Assembly: GCA_947589295.1 (NCBI GenBank)
Contig: CANQBZ010000012.1
Coordinates: 1 to 51,823 of the forward strand
Length of the DNA stretch: 51,823 nucleotides
Direction of reading: 5' to 3'
Origin: an uncultured Akkermansia sp.
GTDB lineage: Bacteria; Verrucomicrobiota; Verrucomicrobiia; Verrucomicrobiales; Akkermansiaceae
Shown in pieces: positions 13,666 through 22,161 of this stretch (its first letter is position 1; each line of letters begins with the position of its first letter). Under the pieces are notes generated by a model. The model saw nothing but the letters and a program-made list of their open reading frames with translations. It did not search any database and was not told where the DNA came from. Both the position numbers and the translations under genes were made by a program.

Positions 13666-14067
13666 TTAACGACGACGAGCTGATCGGTGACGGGCAGCAA
13701 CCGCGCGCAATCGGTTGCTCTCCGATTTGCGACGCACAACCCGTACACGACCGGACGCACGGCTACGTTTACTCGCGGAGGAAACCCTCCGGACATCCCC
13801 CGGGTGGTAGTCAGAGGCACGCACAGGAGTGCGTGCTGTCTGAGCTGCGGCTATGTACGCGCGCCGTTGGTCGCTGAGGGAATAGTTGGCGGCGTTCTGC
13901 GCGCGAAAATAGGCTTGGTAGGCAGGGTCCACCTGGCCAATATGCACCACCGCATCCGCATAATTGCGCACCCCTACACTGCCGCCGGGAGCAAGCCCTT
14001 GCTGGCAAGAAATGACTCCCGCCGCCACCGGCAGCACCAGTATGATTTGTCGACTCCAGCTTGTCAT
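13666..14067 (-). CDS. putative lipoprotein with Arg-rich tail
   Basis: 133 residues from the ATG at 14067. MTSWSRQIILVLPVAAGVISCQQ is a lipoprotein signal with lipobox VIS-C, so Cys21 would be acylated after cleavage. The middle part is Tyr/Ala/Gln-rich (PAYQAYFRAQNAANYSL), and the last 40 residues are very basic (SKRSRASGRVRVVRRK and RHRSARRR), which could contact nucleic acid, LPS or peptidoglycan; that is speculation. The family is not recognised. Its ATG overlaps the TGA of the small lipoprotein upstream, so they are probably coupled. Confidence 0.7.
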   Translation of the reverse strand: MTSWSRQIILVLPVAAGVISCQQGLAPGGSVGVRNYADAVVHIGQVDPAYQAYFRAQNAANYSLSDQRRAYIAAAQTARTPVRASDYHPGDVRRVSSASKRSRASGRVRVVRRKSESNRLRAVAARHRSARRR

Positions 14068-14195
14068 GGCGCAATGGCGTTTAACAACTGCCCTGGCAGA
14101 CCCAGGATATAGCGCAGACTCTGCGTGACTGTTGCGCAACTACTCAGGCTGCACATGCAACCCGCAATGAGCAGCGCCGCGATTATTTGTCTCAT
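14064..14195 (-). CDS. small lipoprotein, 43 residues
   Basis: A short gene: MRQIIAALLIAGCMCSLSSC, then ATVTQSLRYILGLPGQLLNAIAP and TGA. The signal has a clear lipobox LSS-C, leaving a mature lipopeptide of about 24 residues that could form an amphipathic helix. An in-frame ATG at 14207 would add four residues. A TATTAT box at 14206-14211 lies 10 nt before the ATG at 14195. The stop codon shares ATGA with the next lipoprotein, which supports the reading frame. No family is recognised. Confidence 0.7.
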   Translation of the reverse strand: MRQIIAALLIAGCMCSLSSCATVTQSLRYILGLPGQLLNAIAP

Positions 14196-14320
14196 AAATG
14201 CACCCATAATATTACGGAAAAGTTAAATGAAAGAGAATTGACCGCAGGGGTATGGTACCACATTCTGCTGTACTTGCCAATACAAAACGGCCAGGAATGG
14301 AAGTTATTTTGAGCCGCGGG

Positions 14321-15586
14321 TTATTTCATCTTAACCGAGGCATCCACGGGCTTGGCCTCCCAAATGCGGCTATCCGGATCATAGGGAATTTCTTTCAAGA
14401 GCGTGAAGTCATCGCCCTGTTTGTTCTCCTCGAGGATGGTCTCATACACAGATTCAACAGTGGGGTCGGAAAAAGCCGTACGGAAAAGCTGGAAGAGGGG
14501 CTTGCCGTCTTTGGTTGTTTTCTTTTCTCCGCCCTCCTCATCAATAAGCAAGCAGAAACCAAACTCGTCGCCGCCGATTTCCGAAATCATCACCTGCATT
14601 TCATACCACTCGCCGGCTTTCACTTTGACAGGATCGCCTATTTCAAATCCACCCATAGTTTCATTCCAAAAATCGATGCCCTTATACTGCACGAGGGGGC
14701 GTTCCTTTTTGGATTCACGGGCGATATGCCATTCATTCCACGTGGCATTGCGCAGGTTGTGCAGACCACAAGCCAAGACATTGCGTCCGTCAAAACGCAC
14801 GGCCATTACCGTATCCGCCGCACCCACAAAGCGGAATGTGCCACTGGCCGGCGCTTTCACCTTCGCCCGGTATACAACTAACCAACGACTTTTCCTAAGC
14901 CCCTGCTTACCCGTTGGATCATAGGCATGCACAGCCTCTTCATCCTTGCAGCTTGGCATAAAGAAACAGGTGCTGTAGAGCTGCATCTTGGCCCTCATGT
15001 ATGTGACAAGCAAACCTAAATCCCAATCTTTATTGTAAAAGTTGCTCTCGAACTCAAGAACCTGTTCTTTACTGATCTCACTATCGTAGGCAGATTTTTT
15101 GCCATTGACCGTGCGCTTCAGGTCCCAGAAATAGCCGGCAAATGCAGAGCCCACCTTCTTGCCGCCCATGCCGCCGCGCCCAGAGCCTTCACCTATGCCA
15201 TCGCCCAAACCGCCACCACCCATGGCATCAACCCCTCCTGTCGTCATGGACGGAGCTTCCATGTCTACATCCATCGTAAAGGAGGGCTGAGCAATGTCAG
15301 TGGCAGCTGCTATGATAGGAGCCACAGGTGGGGCCGCAGGCGGCTTTCCCCCCGAGATATCGCGCTGCTTTGGTTTGGTCTGTACTTCCTCCTCAACGGT
15401 CTCCCCCTGGTACACGATAAACTCCGGCTGGGGAGGCGCCCCAATGAGGATTTTGACGACATACATAACTGTCAAGAGAGCGAGAAGGATAACCGCCATC
15501 AAGATGACTGCGTACCGCCGCATGCGGTGACGCAGCACCTCCATGCTGCCACGAGCAGTATCTGCTATACGGAACCTGATGGCCAT
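14321..15586 (-). CDS. membrane-anchored protein with PA14-like domain
   Basis: 421 residues from the ATG at 15586. One membrane segment at about residues 26-48 follows a basic N-terminus, so the bulk is probably periplasmic. A Pro/Ala-rich then Gly/Met-rich linker (about 70-150) leads to a C-terminal region containing APASGTFRFVGAADTVMAVRFDG, which resembles the carbohydrate-binding PA14 fold. The function is unknown. The ATGs at 15625 (a GTG) and 15616 lie in or before the TATAAT box and are excluded. It heads a likely envelope operon with the genes at 14195, 14067 and 13623. Confidence 0.75.
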   Translation of the reverse strand: MAIRFRIADTARGSMEVLRHRMRRYAVILMAVILLALLTVMYVVKILIGAPPQPEFIVYQGETVEEEVQTKPKQRDISGGKPPAAPPVAPIIAAATDIAQPSFTMDVDMEAPSMTTGGVDAMGGGGLGDGIGEGSGRGGMGGKKVGSAFAGYFWDLKRTVNGKKSAYDSEISKEQVLEFESNFYNKDWDLGLLVTYMRAKMQLYSTCFFMPSCKDEEAVHAYDPTGKQGLRKSRWLVVYRAKVKAPASGTFRFVGAADTVMAVRFDGRNVLACGLHNLRNATWNEWHIARESKKERPLVQYKGIDFWNETMGGFEIGDPVKVKAGEWYEMQVMISEIGGDEFGFCLLIDEEGGEKKTTKDGKPLFQLFRTAFSDPTVESVYETILEENKQGDDFTLLKEIPYDPDSRIWEAKPVDASVKMK

Positions 15587-15614
15587 AGTGAGCGGCGTTG
15601 CAAAATCCGCTTCC

Positions 15615-15644
15615 ATTATATCCACGCACAGTTCGCTGTGTCAA
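15615..15644 (-). promoter_or_regulatory. consensus promoter of the PA14-like gene
   Basis: TTGACA (15639-15644), 18 nt, TATAAT (15615-15620) on the minus strand, both hexamers perfect. The leader would be about 21 nt. It is divergent from the AI-2E-family gene promoter 62 nt away. Confidence 0.85.
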
Positions 15645-15705
15645 GCATGGATGCACACCATGCTGCGCCAAAAAGAGAAAAAAATGGGCATGATGCGATT
15701 CTCCC

Positions 15706-15734
15706 TTGAAATGCGACAAGCCAAAGGATAGAAT
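15706..15734 (+). promoter_or_regulatory. promoter directly abutting the AI-2E-family gene
   Basis: TTGAAA (15706-15711), 17 nt, TAGAAT (15729-15734), then 7 nt to the ATG at 15742. A leaderless mRNA is predicted; upstream in-frame starts at 15706 and 15733 overlap the promoter. Confidence 0.75.
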
Positions 15735-15741
15735 GGGCGCG

Positions 15742-16887
15742 ATGAGCAGCCTGCCGCCAGATCGACCCCTTCCCGACCAAGCCAGACAAGCACCGCAGCA
15801 TGTCGTGGGGGAGGGAACGCGCGTTCTCATTGCAGCGGCAGCCGCCTTTATTGTGCTTTTTGGTCTCAGGTACACTCGGGAAGTTACGGTGCCGATTGTG
15901 CTGGCCGCCTTTTTGGCGATCGTGAGCTACCCGATTACGGAATTATTGCGCAAGGTGATACGCTTTCCTCATTGGCTAGCCGTTGCCTGCACCGTGGTAG
16001 TCGACATGGGGGTGCTCTACAGTTTGGTCTGTTTCGTCAAATTTCTGGCAGCCGATATGAAAGCTACCCTGCAGGGCAATTTCATGCCGCACCTGGAGCA
16101 CCGTGTGAATGAGCTGCTAACTTGGGCCGACCAGTTCTACAAGTTCTTTTCTGACAAGCCATTGCGCAACCTTTTCGACTCACCCGAGAGTCTCATCAAC
16201 AGCCAGCAAATCATTGCTCTTTCGCAATCTCTCACCGGACAAATTGTGTCCTTTATGTCGGTTACTGTGCTGGTCCTTGTTTTGATGACCTTCATGTTGG
16301 GTGAGGCGCCGCTTTTCCGACGCAATTTGAACAATCTTCCCAACAGCCTTCACGGGAAACTCAAAGTGCTCACAGCGCTGCGCGGCGTGCAGAAATATTT
16401 GATTATAAAAACGCTTGCAAGCGTGAGTACTGGATTACTCGCATGGGCGCTCTGCCACTTTTTGCAGGTGCCCTTTGCTTTCTTGTGGGGATTTGTGGCC
16501 TGTGCTCTCAACTTTATACCAACAATCGGCTCCATTGTGGCAGCTATACCGCCCATCCTGCTCGCGTTCGTCATGTTGGATTGGGGAACCATGTTCATTG
16601 TGGCCGGTGGGTATCTAGGCATCAACTTTGCCATAGGCAATGGAATTGAGCCTCTCTTCTTGGGCAAGCAATTTGGCATAGCAACCTCCATGGTATTGGT
16701 CTCCGTCATTGTATGGGGGTGGGTATGGGGACCGATAGGGATGCTGCTTGCCGTGCCTTTCACCATGTTCCTGAAGTTGGCCATGGAAAACTCGCTGGAT
16801 TTGCAGTGGGTAGCGGCCATCATTGATGATGCTCCGCAGCCGGAGGATCAACTGAAAGAGCCCCAGCCAACTGCCATTCATCCTTAA
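15742..16887 (+). CDS. AI-2E family permease (PerM/YdiK-like)
   Basis: 381 residues with the family's eight-segment plan: two hydrophobic helices in the first 80 residues, a soluble region (about 80-150), then further membrane helices with the conserved PFAFLWGFVACALNFIPTIGSIVAAIPPILLAF stretch, read here in parts as LNFIPTIGS and AIPPILL. Members export or exchange small molecules; the substrate is usually unknown. The start at 15742 is set by the promoter. lysA follows after 28 nt. Confidence 0.9.
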   Translation: MSSLPPDRPLPDQARQAPQHVVGEGTRVLIAAAAAFIVLFGLRYTREVTVPIVLAAFLAIVSYPITELLRKVIRFPHWLAVACTVVVDMGVLYSLVCFVKFLAADMKATLQGNFMPHLEHRVNELLTWADQFYKFFSDKPLRNLFDSPESLINSQQIIALSQSLTGQIVSFMSVTVLVLVLMTFMLGEAPLFRRNLNNLPNSLHGKLKVLTALRGVQKYLIIKTLASVSTGLLAWALCHFLQVPFAFLWGFVACALNFIPTIGSIVAAIPPILLAFVMLDWGTMFIVAGGYLGINFAIGNGIEPLFLGKQFGIATSMVLVSVIVWGWVWGPIGMLLAVPFTMFLKLAMENSLDLQWVAAIIDDAPQPEDQLKEPQPTAIHP

Positions 16888-16915
16888 TTTTCATCGAGTA
16901 CAAAATTATCATTCT

Positions 16916-18205
16916 ATGCACCAATTCGCTTATAAAAATGGCATACTGCATTGCGAAGATGTGGACCTCTCCCGCATTGCAGAAACATATGGTACACCCA
17001 CCTTTGTGTACAGCCGAAACACCATTCTGGCAGACCTGGAAGAATTTCAGCATGCCTTTGCCGGGCTGGACACGCACATCGTCTACGCTGTCAAAGCGTG
17101 CTCCAATGGAGCGATCTTGCGGCTCATGGCGCAGCGAGGCGTGGGCTTTGATATCGTATCTGGCGGAGAATTGTGGCGTATTGTACGCGCTGGGGGCGAT
17201 CCCGCCGCATGCACTTATGCCGGCGTAGCCAAGACCGAGCCGGAGATACGCTATGCGCTTGAGTGCGGCATATACTGCTTTATCTGTGAAAGTGAAAATG
17301 AGCTGCGGACCATCAACAGCATTGCTGCAGACATGGGGAAACAGGCTCCCGTAGCCGTTCGGGTAAACCCTAATGTGGATGCTCATACTCACAAATACAT
17401 TACCACCGGCACCCACGAAAATAAATTCGGAGTGGATATATCCCGCATCGAAGCGCTCTATGCCACGATCGCTGCCGAGCTGCCACACCTGCGCATCCGC
17501 GGTTTGCAGATGCACATTGGGTCTCAACTCACCGAGGTGCATCCATTTGTGGCAGCTGTACAGAAAGTTTCTCCGCTGGTTGCCCAATTCAAGAACCTCT
17601 ACGGGATTGAATTCTGGAGCATCGGAGGTGGAATTGGCATCGTGTATGACGGTTGCCTGGCCTCTGGCTCTGCAGATTGGTGGAGAGATCACCCGGAGCA
17701 AATGAGTATTCGATCCTATGCCCAGGCGCTTATTCCCTTGCTCAAGCCACTGGGGCTGCGTATTGTGCTGGAACCGGGACGGCGTTTAGTTGGCAACGCC
17801 GGGGTATTGCTCACCCGCTGTGTGTACGAGAAGAACGGCGAGAGCAAGCATTTCAAGATGATTGATGCAGGAATGAACGATATCATTCGTCCCGCGCTTT
17901 ACGAGGGTTACCATGAGATATGGCCCGTACGCGAGCACAGCGACGAGGGTATCTTGGCTGATGTCGTAGGGCCCATATGTGAATCCGGCGATTTTCAGGC
18001 ACAAAACCGCCGCATCCCAGATGTAAAGCCCGGTGAATTGCTCGCTGAAATGAGCGCAGGAGCGTATGGTTTCAGCATGTCTTCTACCTATAATTCCCGT
18101 CCTCTGGCAGCAGAGGTGATGGTGGATGGCAACAAAGTCACTCTCATCCGCCGTCGACAAACAATAGAACAGGTTGTGGAAGATGAGATTCTCTCGGACG
18201 AATAA
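16916..18205 (+). CDS. lysA: diaminopimelate decarboxylase
   Basis: 429 residues. It removes CO2 from meso-diaminopimelate, the last step to lysine. Fold type III PLP enzyme: Lys60 in YAVKACSN would hold PLP; the HIGSQ motif, the glycine loop GGGIGI and the EPGR motif for the phosphate are all present, as is the C-terminal AGAYGFSMSSTYN substrate site. It sits 28 nt after the permease and 18 nt before a deaminase, on the same strand. No Shine-Dalgarno motif precedes the start. Confidence 0.95.
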   Translation: MHQFAYKNGILHCEDVDLSRIAETYGTPTFVYSRNTILADLEEFQHAFAGLDTHIVYAVKACSNGAILRLMAQRGVGFDIVSGGELWRIVRAGGDPAACTYAGVAKTEPEIRYALECGIYCFICESENELRTINSIAADMGKQAPVAVRVNPNVDAHTHKYITTGTHENKFGVDISRIEALYATIAAELPHLRIRGLQMHIGSQLTEVHPFVAAVQKVSPLVAQFKNLYGIEFWSIGGGIGIVYDGCLASGSADWWRDHPEQMSIRSYAQALIPLLKPLGLRIVLEPGRRLVGNAGVLLTRCVYEKNGESKHFKMIDAGMNDIIRPALYEGYHEIWPVREHSDEGILADVVGPICESGDFQAQNRRIPDVKPGELLAEMSAGAYGFSMSSTYNSRPLAAEVMVDGNKVTLIRRRQTIEQVVEDEILSDE

Positions 18206-18223
18206 CCGGCACCAACCCACCGT

Positions 18224-18673
18224 ATGGCACGTCTCTCCATACCCGAATATGTGATGGCTTTGGCGCATGTCGCGGCTCTGCGTTCTGAAGACCCTTACCG
18301 CAAGGTAGGCGCCGCAGCTTTAGATGCTGATAACCGCGTCATCGGCACCGCCTACAATGGACTGTACCCTGGATTTACCGCATCTGCTGACTTTTGGGCA
18401 TCGCGCGATGAACGGCAGAAATACATGCTGCACGCAGAAATTAATTTGTGTAGTCTCTTTAAGCGTGGGGAAGCTAAAATTGTAGCCTGCACCACCATGC
18501 CGTGCACTTCTTGCATGCAAGCGCTATGTGCGCATGGAGTGAAAACCATTTACTACGGGGAAGACTACGAAAAATCCGAGGCGAAAGCCATAGCAGACCT
18601 CTACGGCGTGCAGCTCACATGCGTGCCGAATTACCCCCTATCCGATCTACCTCTTCTGCCGAGCGAAAAGTGA
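18224..18673 (+). CDS. dCMP/cytidine deaminase-type zinc hydrolase
   Basis: 149 residues. The zinc site is HAE (His70, Glu72) plus PCTSC (Cys94, Cys97), the pattern of deoxycytidylate deaminases and ComEB-like proteins; GTAYNG at 41-46 matches the substrate-binding GYNG of that group. The probable role is dCMP to dUMP in thymidylate supply. Other members of the superfamily deaminate other bases, so the substrate is inferred. Its stop lies 1 nt from the convergent gene at 18675. Confidence 0.85.
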   Translation: MARLSIPEYVMALAHVAALRSEDPYRKVGAAALDADNRVIGTAYNGLYPGFTASADFWASRDERQKYMLHAEINLCSLFKRGEAKIVACTTMPCTSCMQALCAHGVKTIYYGEDYEKSEAKAIADLYGVQLTCVPNYPLSDLPLLPSEK

Positions 18674-18674
18674 T

Positions 18675-19133
18675 TTACGCGCGGCGCAGCATGGCGGTCA
18701 ACTCCTGCTGGAAACTCTGCATCTCATCCGCAGAGGGGGTGCCGCTCAGCTGGCTCCAACCGAAACGCCCTAACTGATCAATCTGCCAGGCGCCCTCTGC
18801 CCCACCAGGGAAATGCGCTTTGCCGGAAAGCAAGGTGCCGGGCAACTGCAAATCATCCAACTCCACGCGCACCTTACCGCCCTGCTCGACCGGGGGAGTC
18901 TCCTGCGTTGCTTGCTGCTGTGCATCGGGCGACGATGCCGCAGGCGTCCCTTCTTTCTCAGTCTCTGTCACAAGCTCAATACCGTGATCCAACATTAAAA
19001 ATCTCACCTCCATGTACGTGAGATGCAAGCCAAACTCACTCTGCAGTTTTTTCTGAATGCCATTAAGGTCCACTTTTCCCGCCGCCCAAGTCTTAATAGC
19101 AGCGAGCTGTTGTTCATTCACCATCGTGCTCAT
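18675..19133 (-). CDS. uncharacterised cytoplasmic protein
   Basis: 152 residues from MSTMVNEQQL. The first 55 residues resemble a small helical, helix-turn-helix-like module (IKTWAAGKVDLNGIQKKLQ ... YMEVRFLMLDHGIEL). Then comes a Glu/Gln/Pro-rich linker, then a C-terminal domain with LPGTLLSGKAHFPGGAEGAW. I do not recognise the family. The ATG at 19133 is 7 nt after a TATGAT box, so the upstream part of the open frame to 19196 is not translated from this promoter. Confidence 0.8.
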   Translation of the reverse strand: MSTMVNEQQLAAIKTWAAGKVDLNGIQKKLQSEFGLHLTYMEVRFLMLDHGIELVTETEKEGTPAASSPDAQQQATQETPPVEQGGKVRVELDDLQLPGTLLSGKAHFPGGAEGAWQIDQLGRFGWSQLSGTPSADEMQSFQQELTAMLRRA

Positions 19134-19140
19134 GCCTGCC

Positions 19141-19169
19141 ATCATAGCATTTGGAGGCCGATATGTCAA
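19141..19169 (-). promoter_or_regulatory. promoter directly abutting the gene at 18675-19133
   Basis: TTGACA (19164-19169), 17 nt, TATGAT (19141-19146) on the minus strand, then 7 nt to the ATG at 19133. It sits just past the rpsT terminator. This is one of the clearest leaderless arrangements here. Confidence 0.8.
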
Positions 19170-19184
19170 TTCAGGGGATCGCAC

Positions 19185-19223
19185 AAAAAAAGGCAAGCGA
19201 CCATGCTAGGACGGTCACTTGCC
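19185..19223 (-). terminator. rho-independent terminator of rpsT
   Basis: GGCAAG...CTTGCC arms at 19192-19202 and 19213-19223 form about a 10-bp stem, followed on the minus strand by seven T (19185-19191). Confidence 0.88.
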
Positions 19224-19243
19224 ACAAATCTTATGACGAAGAC

Positions 19244-19507
19244 TCAGGAGAGCGTTGCTATAGCCTTGGCAGCTTTACTCTTGTAATTGGCTGCACGATT
19301 GGGGTGAACAGTACCCTTTTTGGCCGCCTTATCCACAGCAGAGGCAAAACGATTGTAGGCGCCAAGAGCCGCCTCCTTATCCTTTTGCGCTACAGCCGCA
19401 CCCACTTTCTTACGAAGCGTGCGCACACGTGACATGGTGGCGCGGTTGGCTGCAGTGCGAGTTTCAGTCTGGCGAATGCGCTTTTTTGCGGACAGTGTAT
19501 GTGCCAT
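19244..19507 (-). CDS. rpsT: 30S ribosomal protein S20
   Basis: 87 residues, Lys/Ala-rich and helical, as S20 always is. It begins MAHTLSAKKRIRQTETRTAANRA and has the conserved region NRFASAVDKAAKKGTVHPNRAANYKSKAAKA. It binds 16S rRNA helices at the base of the small subunit. It is monocistronic, between its own promoter (19538-19565) and terminator (19185-19223), with a leader of about 25 nt that lacks a Shine-Dalgarno motif. Confidence 0.96.
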   Translation of the reverse strand: MAHTLSAKKRIRQTETRTAANRATMSRVRTLRKKVGAAVAQKDKEAALGAYNRFASAVDKAAKKGTVHPNRAANYKSKAAKAIATLS

Positions 19508-19537
19508 AGTTTTATAAAGTACGTCTTGGTGGGGGCA

Positions 19538-19565
19538 AGTTTACACCAACTATTTCCTTTGTCAA
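19538..19565 (-). promoter_or_regulatory. promoter of rpsT
   Basis: TTGACA (19560-19565), 16 nt, TAAACT (19538-19543) on the minus strand. Confidence 0.7.
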
Positions 19566-19602
19566 GAAAATTGCGGGCAAAAATTGTTTGCACCGAAATA
19601 AA

Positions 19603-20847
19603 TTAAATGGACGGGCGCAAAACCCAGAGACGATTAGTGATAGCGCAGGCCTCTTCGACAGGCATGGCTTTTTTGATGTGCCGGGCTCCCCATGTATCGG
19701 TGTATATGATGGATTTCTGCTGTTCGTTGTAGCCAATGATGAGACGCATGTGGCCGCCAAAACTTTGCGGCAAACCCTGCTCGGGAAATATGCCCAACAG
19801 CACCGCCCACACCACGGGAATGCCGGCATTAATTTGCTGCTTGATGCTGCCCAATCCTTTGTTCATGGCACCGGGATGCTTCTCTACGTCCTCCAGTATG
19901 AGCTGGGCTATTTGTCTGTCATCTGGCAACATACCTGTCTTTTTGGCCACTTTCTTCGTTTTTTTAATGAAAGACTTGATGCCAACCCAATCCCATGACT
20001 TGACTGTCATGTGAAAGGAAGTGCAGATGCTTTTGAGCGCTTTTTCCATATCCTCAAGCGCAGTTCCTTGATTAGAACTCTTGCAAAGCGCTGCCAAGGC
20101 ATGCTGGTCCACCCCATCCATACCGTAATACGCAAAGACGCGGGATACGGCGGCTGGAACACAGTATCCTTTCTCACCTTGGTCGACCATTGGCACGCCT
20201 TGAATCCAAACATCACCGTTAGCCTCTGTCACCACATGCTCTTTCAGGCTTGATTTATGCGCTAGATCTTTGGCTCCTCCTTTTTCCAAATCTTTCTTGG
20301 ATGGAGCAAAACTCAGACGTATAAACTCCGCCACATACCGTTTTCCTCTGCCGGTGGAGGCGGCTTCCAGCAACGCGGCACAGCGCTCGTTTTCCCACGC
20401 CCAAGTGCGGGTTTTCAGACCGGTATCCTTGCGACCCTGCATATAGGGAGTACCCTGGGCAGCCATGACTTTATTGATCGCCTCAACGGTTTGTGCAAGC
20501 CGCGATTCAAAGAGCTCTTTGTCAATCTCACCGTCATCTCCTTTGTTGTAGATTGTGGTTCTCATCCCCACAAAGTGACTTTGATCCCCGGTGAGCTGCA
20601 TGGTAATGTCGCCCAGTCTCAATCCCGCCATGCTCAAATCGGCACTTCGACGAAATCGGATATGCTCCTCATCCACACGGGTATAAAGCTTCCCCGCCAA
20701 ATACCTCTCGGCAAGTTCACCCGTGGTTTTTTCCCAGAGCGAACCATTCGCCGCCAATGTCGCTATATCCACCGCCAAACTGGCCCCAGAGCTAGTCAGG
20801 AAGAGAGCAAGTACTGCGAGGGCATGGGCGAGCCGATGGTGTTTCAT
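19603..20847 (-). CDS. secreted C39-like cysteine peptidase
   Basis: 414 residues. A signal peptide of about 25 residues (hydrophobic LAVLALFLTSSGASLA) targets it for export. The C-terminal half is papain-like, C39_2 type: MVDQGEKGYCVPAAVSRVF gives Gln223 and Cys229, GGHMRLIIGYN gives His366, and YTDTWG gives Asp384. The N-terminal half (about 26-200) is unrecognised and contains charged helices. Target proteins are unknown. The start codon overlaps the argJ stop (ATGA), an odd partner for a secreted protease, so the two are probably on one transcript. Confidence 0.82.
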   Translation of the reverse strand: MKHHRLAHALAVLALFLTSSGASLAVDIATLAANGSLWEKTTGELAERYLAGKLYTRVDEEHIRFRRSADLSMAGLRLGDITMQLTGDQSHFVGMRTTIYNKGDDGEIDKELFESRLAQTVEAINKVMAAQGTPYMQGRKDTGLKTRTWAWENERCAALLEAASTGRGKRYVAEFIRLSFAPSKKDLEKGGAKDLAHKSSLKEHVVTEANGDVWIQGVPMVDQGEKGYCVPAAVSRVFAYYGMDGVDQHALAALCKSSNQGTALEDMEKALKSICTSFHMTVKSWDWVGIKSFIKKTKKVAKKTGMLPDDRQIAQLILEDVEKHPGAMNKGLGSIKQQINAGIPVVWAVLLGIFPEQGLPQSFGGHMRLIIGYNEQQKSIIYTDTWGARHIKKAMPVEEACAITNRLWVLRPSI

Positions 20848-22100
20848 CGTGTTAAACCATCCTGTTTGGCTTGATTCCAGTACGCATATTCGGATCGATT
20901 GAAATCCACATACTCTGGAGATAGGTCGGTGGTGTAGACAGTGTACTGAGCTCGGCCAAGATTAAGATTAATGAGCACCTCAAACTCCGGCTCCTGGACG
21001 CGGGCCCGCAAATCATCGCTAGGCGTATTGGCCTGCACCCCGGCTCGACACGCCGGAAGTCCGGCTATGTCAATATCCACCTTTTCTTCACACACCCGCC
21101 GCCCAGCATAGCCAACAGCGTGTATAATGCGTCCCCAGTTAGGGTCTCCCCCGTTCCACGAACTCTTCACAAGGGATGACTTTGCCACACCCTCGGCCAC
21201 GCGTTTAGCTTCCGCTTGATCCGGCGCTCCCTTAACGCGCACCGTCACATATTTTGTGACACGTTCACCATCCTGCACAATTCGGCGAGCCTGCTCGCTG
21301 AGCACGTGCTGCAACGCGGCGCAGAAAGTGGACCAACCCGGTCTCCCCGGAGCAAGCTTTACTCCGCTGGCCCCATTAGCAATTAGCAGGCACGTGTCAT
21401 TCGTACTCATGTCACCATCAATCGTAATGCGATTGAAGGACTGCTCTACCCCAGCACGCAGGAGTTTGCGCAGGGCTGCTCGGTCTACTGCGGCATCCGT
21501 GCACACCAAACAAATCATGGTAGCCATACAGGGAGAAATCATGCCCGCACCCTTGCAGCAGGACCCAATGCGAACCTCTTTGTTCCCCACTCGGAAACTC
21601 ACCGCTACCTCTTTCTCGCGCGTATCACTGGTGATGATTGCAGAAGCCACGGCGTGTCCATTGTCGGTAGTCAACCCGGCGCAAAGCTCTGGGATGCGTG
21701 GTTCAATACGCATCATAGGCATCGGCAGACCAATGACACCTGTGGAACATACGGCGACTTCACGCGGTAGGATGCCGAGATGCTGGGCCACGAGACGGCA
21801 TTCTGTACGGGCAGCCTCCACCCCGGCGGTACCTGTGCAGGCGTTAGCATTCCCACTGTTGGCAATGATGGCGCGCACATCCCCCCTGCGCAAATGCTGA
21901 CGGCTCACGCGAACACAAGCCGCGCGAACTCGGTTCGTGGTAAACACACCGGCGCTAGTTGTCGGTTGCGTAGAAAATACAAGCGCCAAATCCAATCGTT
22001 TAGCTGTCGGTTTCTTGATGCCGCAGCTGATCGCGTGGCTCACGTAGCCCCGCGCTGCCGTGACTCCCCCGTTAATTTCATGAAATCCGCATGTCTCCAT
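20844..22100 (-). CDS. argJ: bifunctional ornithine acetyltransferase / N-acetylglutamate synthase
   Basis: 418 residues. ArgJ moves the acetyl group from N-acetylornithine to glutamate in arginine synthesis. The precursor cleaves itself before a threonine; here that region is KGAGMISPCMATMICLVCTD, with Thr in the ATM motif. Also present are STGVIGLPMPM, ITIDGDMSTNDT and the SWNGGDPNWGRI motif. The more usual ATML reads ATMI here. The start at 22100 is 8 nt after a TATGAT box (22109-22114). A secreted peptidase gene is coupled at its 3' end. Confidence 0.94.
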   Translation of the reverse strand: METCGFHEINGGVTAARGYVSHAISCGIKKPTAKRLDLALVFSTQPTTSAGVFTTNRVRAACVRVSRQHLRRGDVRAIIANSGNANACTGTAGVEAARTECRLVAQHLGILPREVAVCSTGVIGLPMPMMRIEPRIPELCAGLTTDNGHAVASAIITSDTREKEVAVSFRVGNKEVRIGSCCKGAGMISPCMATMICLVCTDAAVDRAALRKLLRAGVEQSFNRITIDGDMSTNDTCLLIANGASGVKLAPGRPGWSTFCAALQHVLSEQARRIVQDGERVTKYVTVRVKGAPDQAEAKRVAEGVAKSSLVKSSWNGGDPNWGRIIHAVGYAGRRVCEEKVDIDIAGLPACRAGVQANTPSDDLRARVQEPEFEVLINLNLGRAQYTVYTTDLSPEYVDFNRSEYAYWNQAKQDGLTR

Positions 22101-22108
22101 ACGTAGTT

Positions 22109-22137
22109 ATCATAACACTGTCTCCATCTTTTAGCAA
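22109..22137 (-). promoter_or_regulatory. promoter directly abutting argJ
   Basis: TTGCTA (22132-22137), 17 nt, TATGAT (22109-22114) on the minus strand, then 8 nt to the argJ ATG. Confidence 0.72.
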
Positions 22138-22161
22138 GCCTACGCGCAGCAGCTTCAGGGC

